9,860 nt of DNA from Steroidobacteraceae bacterium (GTDB lineage: Bacteria; Pseudomonadota; Gammaproteobacteria; Steroidobacterales; Steroidobacteraceae): the NCBI GenBank assembly GCA_013044085.1, contig JABEVI010000293.1:1-9860 (forward strand). Reading direction: 5' to 3'. Each line of letters opens with the position of its first letter. Within the stretch, counting starts at the first letter, position 1. The translations under genes and the position numbers were made by a program. The notes below the pieces were generated by a model, which was not told the DNA's origin, searched no databases, and saw only the letters and a program-made list of their open reading frames with translations. Positions 6,673-9,860 of this stretch are shown here, one piece after another.

Positions 6673-7668
6673 ATGCAAGCCCTGCGCCGCAACGATTACG
6701 ACGTGACGAACACGGTCCAGGTCAGTTCGACGGTCGCGGTGACCGCCGCGGTGCGCGAGTTGTTCCTCACGGCGTGGCCCGACGAACCGTTCGACCGGGT
6801 CGCACGGGCGTTTGCGGACTTCGACCTCCTGTTCACCGGCCGTATGCCCGGGTATCACGGTGTCGACACGGTCTATCACGACCGCCAACACACGCTCGAT
6901 ATGACGCTGGCAACAGCGCGACTCGTGGTCGGCTACGAACGCGGCAGCCCGCCCGCCTCACGCCTCGGGGTGGATCGCGCGGTGATAGCGATGGTCGTCG
7001 CGCTTTTCCACGACGCCGGCTACATCCGTGAAAGCGACGACCGGCAGCACCTGAACGGTGCCGAGTTCACGCTCTACCACGTCGCCCGCAGCGCCCGTTT
7101 CATAGCCCGCCTCCTGCCGCAGATCGGCATGGAGAACTGGGCGCCGATCGCCACGCGCATCGTACATTTTACCGGCTACGAAATGCCGCTCGACCAGATC
7201 CGGCTCGACGATCGTCGCGACCGCAAGCTCGGCCATTTGCTCGGCACCGCCGATCTGATAGCGCAGATGGCCGACCGCTGTTATCTCGAGAAATGCCGCG
7301 ACCGGCTGTACCCGGAGTTCGTGCTCGGCGGCATCGCGGCGAGCGCTGCGCAAGGCGCCGCACCGCGTGTTCGCTACAGCTCGGGACTGGATCTGTTGCG
7401 CCAGACGCCGGGCTTCGTGCATACGACCCGCCTCGAGCGCATGGAAGGTGAATTCGAACACGCCTACCGGCACGTCGAGACCCTGTTCGGTGGCGAGAAC
7501 CCTTATCTGCAGGCGATCGATCAGAATCTCGCCTATCTCGACCGGGTGCTGAGAACCGAGCGTTGGCGCATGCTGCGTCGCAATCCACCGCTTTTCACCG
7601 CCCTGGACAATCAGTTGCCGCAGGTGCGTGTCTTGATGCTGGATCGTTTGAAGAACTTGTGGGCCTGA
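6673..7668 (+). CDS. HD-domain metal-dependent phosphohydrolase, resembling cyclic-nucleotide phosphodiesterases
   Basis: I recognise the fold class but not a named gene. The 331-residue protein carries an HD phosphohydrolase core. YHDRQHTLDM (68-77) is followed by LFHDAG with H113-D114, then HLNGAEF (126-132), then GTADLIAQMADR with D194. The first block fits the class I phosphodiesterase signature YHNxxHAxDV with N to D, A to T and V to M changes. By analogy H69 would be the general acid, and H73, H113, D114 and D194 metal ligands. No signal peptide, membrane segment or partner sensor domain is visible, so it is probably cytosolic. The C-terminal 100 residues look helical and are unfamiliar. 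An in-frame TGA at 6637 makes the ATG at 6673 the longest start; GTG at 6703 is an alternative. The substrate is unknown: a cyclic nucleotide, another nucleotide or a different phosphoester are all possible. Confidence 0.85.
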   Translation: MQALRRNDYDVTNTVQVSSTVAVTAAVRELFLTAWPDEPFDRVARAFADFDLLFTGRMPGYHGVDTVYHDRQHTLDMTLATARLVVGYERGSPPASRLGVDRAVIAMVVALFHDAGYIRESDDRQHLNGAEFTLYHVARSARFIARLLPQIGMENWAPIATRIVHFTGYEMPLDQIRLDDRRDRKLGHLLGTADLIAQMADRCYLEKCRDRLYPEFVLGGIAASAAQGAAPRVRYSSGLDLLRQTPGFVHTTRLERMEGEFEHAYRHVETLFGGENPYLQAIDQNLAYLDRVLRTERWRMLRRNPPLFTALDNQLPQVRVLMLDRLKNLWA

Positions 7669-7687
7669 GGCTTCTGGCGGCCCGCGC

Positions 7688-8362
7688 CTAGAACGGATCG
7701 ATCCGCGCGACGTAGCGTGCATGCAGATCATCGAGTCTTGCCAGCACCTGCGGCTTGCCGGCGAGTGGCGCCAGGCTGATCGCCTCTCGCAACACATCGG
7801 CGCTCAGGTCGCGAAGAGCGCCGTCCGCAAGCGGCGCAAAGCTGTAGTGCCAGGGTTCGGAGTGAACCGCCGACACACCGCCCCGATAGGGACGGAAGAA
7901 CCCGTAGCGCGCCGCGTGCCGCTCGAGCCAGACATCAAGGCCCGCGAAAGGCCCGCCGTCGGCGTACTCATCCGGCGTAAGCCGCGGCGTGTGGCCCGCC
8001 GCGGCAGCACCACGGTCGAACAGATCAAGGTCGGTTCCCCAGTGATGCCGGCTCGCACCGGGAATCGCCGACCATAATAGTATCGCCTCGACACGCGCTA
8101 CGGCGGACATCGTGGTCACGTCGAGGCGGGTTCCCGCAGCGTCGTACACAGGCCGTTCGCCGGCGTACTTCTCATTCCAAATCAGCATCTGCCGCTGGAA
8201 ATCGCGAAAGCCGCTGGCCGGCACCAAATCGAACCCGTCGGCAAGCGCCGCCCGCCGCATGGCCATGAATGGCACGACGACATTCTTGTGCAGTGCACAC
8301 CCAATCTCCGGTTGCTCGACGATGTGAGTGCGGGCGCGGCCCGTCAACTCCGCCGAGTTCAT
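7688..8362 (-). CDS. M15 family zinc D,D- or L,D-carboxypeptidase (VanY-like)
   Basis: The 224-residue protein matches the VanY/DacB group of peptidases, which trim the terminal residue from peptidoglycan stem peptides. The segment SGFRDFQRQMLIW (50-62) is the conserved early block. SRHHWGTDLD (104-113) is the SxHxxGxxxD zinc motif with H106 and D113. EPWH (169-172) supplies the catalytic E169 and zinc ligand H172. There is no signal peptide or membrane anchor, so as annotated it would act in the cytosol, perhaps on recycled muropeptides; this is inference. The ATG at 8362 overlaps the stop of the preceding thiol oxidoreductase gene as ATGA, so translation is probably coupled. It converges with the HD gene across 19 bp. 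Whether D,D or L,D specificity applies cannot be read from the motifs. Confidence 0.9.
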   Translation of the reverse strand: MNSAELTGRARTHIVEQPEIGCALHKNVVVPFMAMRRAALADGFDLVPASGFRDFQRQMLIWNEKYAGERPVYDAAGTRLDVTTMSAVARVEAILLWSAIPGASRHHWGTDLDLFDRGAAAAGHTPRLTPDEYADGGPFAGLDVWLERHAARYGFFRPYRGGVSAVHSEPWHYSFAPLADGALRDLSADVLREAISLAPLAGKPQVLARLDDLHARYVARIDPF

Positions 8363-9021
8363 GCGCGACCGGCCTGGGTGCCGGGTGAGGCCACGACCCG
8401 GTCGAGCGCGGCGACCAAGGACTCAGGATCCTGCGCTCCGGAGAGTGCAAATTCGCCGTTGAAAACGAAGGTGGGCACACCGGTCAAACCGAGCGCCGCC
8501 GCGTGCCGTTCGGCGGCGATGAGGGCATCCTGGCCCGTGCGTAAAACGAGTACCCGACCCACCTCCCGCCCGTCGAGTCCGGCCTGCGCGCCGATGCGGA
8601 CGAGTTCGTCGACGTCGCCGATATCGCGGCCCTCCTCGAAGTAGGCGTGCATCAACTGCTCCAAGACCTCGGCCTGTTTACCGCAACGCGCCCCGAGCGC
8701 CACCAACAGATGCGAACGACGCGTGTTCGGCACACGCGTCTGCAGATCGAAGCGAAACGCGATGCCGACCGATCGCCCCAGATCGACCAGAGTCCTGCGC
8801 CCCTCTTCGAGCGCGCTCGGACTGAGCCCACGCCTGGCGAAAAACTCCTCTCGAGCCACTCCCTCCGGCGGCAAGTCGGCGTTCAACTCGAACGGCCGCC
8901 AGATGACCTTGGGCGCGTACTGGGGGCGTGCATCCAAGGCGGCGGCAAGGCGTCTCTTGCCGAGGTAACACCACGGGCAGACGGTATCGGAGTAGATGTC
9001 TATGCGCAGCGGACGGTTCAT
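8359..9021 (-). CDS. DsbA-family thiol oxidoreductase, FrnE-like
   Basis: The 220-residue protein has a thioredoxin fold with a helical insertion, as in the FrnE and 2-hydroxychromene-2-carboxylate isomerase branch of the DsbA family. The active site is CPWC (C15-C18) in YSDTVCPWCYLGKRR, right after the first strand. The cis-proline is P183 in GVPTFVF. There is no signal peptide, so unlike DsbA it should be cytosolic. FrnE members are reported as disulfide oxidoreductases or isomerases with roles in stress tolerance, but the substrate here is unknown. The ATG at 9021 is forced: an in-frame TAA lies at 9046-9048 with no other start between. No Shine-Dalgarno is seen. The stop overlaps the start of the M15 peptidase gene by four bases, so the two form an operon. 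Confidence 0.93.
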   Translation of the reverse strand: MNRPLRIDIYSDTVCPWCYLGKRRLAAALDARPQYAPKVIWRPFELNADLPPEGVAREEFFARRGLSPSALEEGRRTLVDLGRSVGIAFRFDLQTRVPNTRRSHLLVALGARCGKQAEVLEQLMHAYFEEGRDIGDVDELVRIGAQAGLDGREVGRVLVLRTGQDALIAAERHAAALGLTGVPTFVFNGEFALSGAQDPESLVAALDRVVASPGTQAGRA

Positions 9022-9030
9022 GATGCCGGC

Positions 9031-9036
9031 ATTGTA
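9031..9036 (-). promoter_or_regulatory. Candidate -10 box for the frnE-like gene
   Basis: TACAAT on the minus strand (5 of 6 to TATAAT) ends nine bases before the ATG at 9021, so a transcript would carry a leader of only a few bases. No clear -35 is present. Confidence 0.45.
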
Positions 9037-9068
9037 CGCGGGCCTTTATGCCCATGGGTCGCGGCGCG

Positions 9069-9074
9069 TATCAT
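9069..9074 (+). promoter_or_regulatory. Candidate -10 box for the HAMP sensor gene
   Basis: TATCAT (5 of 6 to TATAAT) with a poor TTTATG 18 bases upstream. It would give a leader of about 30 bases that contains the small hairpins before the ATG at 9112. Confidence 0.3.
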
Positions 9075-9085
9075 GCGCCCGGACA

Positions 9086-9108
9086 GCCGCTGTTGCGGCC
9101 GGTAACAG
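9086..9108 (+). repeat. Two overlapping, mutually exclusive short hairpins before the sensor start
   Basis: GCCGC (9086-9090), loop TGTT and GCGGC (9095-9099) form a 5-bp stem. CTGTT (9090-9094) can instead pair with AACAG (9104-9108), which lies three bases before the ATG. The two stems share bases and cannot form together. Both are short, so function is speculative. Confidence 0.3.
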
Positions 9109-9111
9109 AAA

Positions 9112-9860
9112 ATGGCGTCCAGCCTGCGAAACAAGTACTTGCTGCTCGCCTTGTCGGCCGTCACGGCGATCACCTGCCTGCTCGGCGGCCTCGCTTATTT
9201 GGAACACCGCACCGACGCGGCGAGCATCAGCGCGCTCGCCAACGGCACCGTCGCAGAGCAGCTCGAGTCGGGCCTGGAAGCACGCGCACGAACTCTTTCG
9301 AGAGTGGCGGCCATGCGTCTGGCCGGCCCGATGAAGGCGCAGGATGCCGCGGCAACGGCCCGCGTCGGCCGCCGCTTGCTAAAGTTCGCCGACGTCGCGA
9401 GCCTCCAGGTACTCGACGACCATGGCCGGGTGGTGTTCTCCGGCCGCGGCGAGGCGCCAGCCGCGGGGACCCGCAAGCCGTATACCTACGAGTCGGCGCT
9501 GCTTGCAAATCCGGCCGACGCCTCCGGTGCCCGTCTCGGGACACTGCGACTGCAGATGAGTCGCGCGAGCCTCGAACAGTTCCTCACCAGCTTGCGCCAC
9601 GAGCTCGCTCGCCAGCAGGCGCTCGATGCAAGGCGCGTGGAGACCGGTGTGCTGGGCCTGAGCCTGTTGTTGCTGGCGCTCGGCACGGGTGGTGCCGCGC
9701 TGTTCGCCGCCCGGCTCACGCAGCCGATCTCTCAGCTCGTCAAGAGCGCCGAGCGCATCGGCCAGGGGGACTACACCCAGCCATTACCGGTGCTGCGGCA
9801 TGACGAAATCGGCGGGCTGCAGGCGGCGCTCGAACAAATGCGCCAGAAATTGCGCGAGAC
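9112..9860 (+). CDS. Membrane sensor protein with HAMP domain, 3' end outside the window
   Basis: The first 249 codons of a larger protein are visible. A transmembrane helix spans about residues 9-30. It is followed by a periplasmic domain of about 145 residues containing VASLQVLDDHGRVVFSGRG (95-113), a pattern typical of PAS/Cache-like sensor folds. A second helix spans about 177-201. A HAMP linker starting at LTQPISQLVKSAERIGQGDY (202-221) then runs through DEIGGLQAALEQM. This is the architecture of histidine kinases, diguanylate cyclases or phosphodiesterases and chemoreceptors. The output domain lies beyond base 9860, so the type cannot be decided here; a c-di-GMP enzyme is my mild guess. 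The ATG at 9112 is forced by an in-frame TAA at 9103-9105. No strong Shine-Dalgarno is seen. The gene diverges from the frnE-like gene. Confidence 0.88.
   Translation, partial: MASSLRNKYLLLALSAVTAITCLLGGLAYLEHRTDAASISALANGTVAEQLESGLEARARTLSRVAAMRLAGPMKAQDAAATARVGRRLLKFADVASLQVLDDHGRVVFSGRGEAPAAGTRKPYTYESALLANPADASGARLGTLRLQMSRASLEQFLTSLRHELARQQALDARRVETGVLGLSLLLLALGTGGAALFAARLTQPISQLVKSAERIGQGDYTQPLPVLRHDEIGGLQAALEQMRQKLRE

Noticed and set aside
7661..7683. Possible terminator between the convergent HD and M15 genes (GGGCC with GGCCC)
   Set aside because: The stem is only five base pairs with a 13-base loop and no T tract, so it does not qualify as an intrinsic terminator. The 19-bp gap holds nothing else.
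6958..7797. A 279-codon minus-strand frame across the HD gene and the end of the M15 gene
   Set aside because: It overlaps two genes with clear catalytic motifs and shows no motif of its own.
1..9860. Mobile elements, CRISPR arrays, toxin-antitoxin pairs, tRNA or rRNA genes
   Set aside because: I saw no transposase, integrase, spaced direct repeats, small paired toxin genes or tRNA-like cloverleaf. Nearly all bases are taken up by recognisable housekeeping genes with uniform composition.

Overview
The window is a compact, G+C-rich piece of bacterial chromosome, roughly two-thirds G+C by eye. The HemB, AroE, glutathione reductase, oligopeptidase A (PrlC) and FrnE-type DsbA proteins all read as gammaproteobacterial. 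The HemB sequence is close to the Pseudomonas magnesium type, and PrlC and Gor align well with the E. coli proteins. I see no insertion sequence, phage gene, tRNA, rRNA or CRISPR array, and no gap longer than about 110 bases without a gene. This looks like core chromosome rather than an accessory island.

Layout, left to right. (1) Plus strand: the 3' part of hemB (heme synthesis, start outside the window), overlapping aroE (shikimate dehydrogenase) by 16 bp. (2) Minus strand: a gor (glutathione reductase) and gamma-carbonic-anhydrase-like (yrdA) operon, convergent with aroE; the aroE and yrdA stop codons overlap. (3) Plus strand, divergent from gor across about 100 bp: prlC (oligopeptidase A), then an exodeoxyribonuclease III gene 12 bp later, then after a 63-bp gap an HD-domain phosphohydrolase resembling cyclic-nucleotide phosphodiesterases. 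(4) Minus strand, convergent with the HD gene: a frnE-like DsbA-family thiol oxidoreductase gene joined by an ATGA overlap to an M15 (VanY-like) zinc carboxypeptidase gene without a signal peptide. (5) Plus strand, divergent from frnE: the N-terminal part of a two-pass membrane sensor with a HAMP domain, cut by the window end before its output domain.

The genes are mostly independent housekeeping functions: tetrapyrrole and aromatic biosynthesis, glutathione redox balance, peptide turnover, DNA repair and cell-wall peptide trimming. The neighbourhood keeps pairings I recall from other gammaproteobacteria: aroE convergent with yrdA, and prlC close to gor.

The most unusual signal is in translation starts. 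prlC, the HD gene and frnE each have a -10-like hexamer ending 7 to 9 bases before the start codon, no properly spaced Shine-Dalgarno, and an upstream in-frame stop that prevents a longer start. This suggests leaderless or near-leaderless mRNAs. The least characterised proteins are the HD phosphohydrolase and the truncated HAMP sensor. I did not find convincing evidence of a wholly new multi-gene system.
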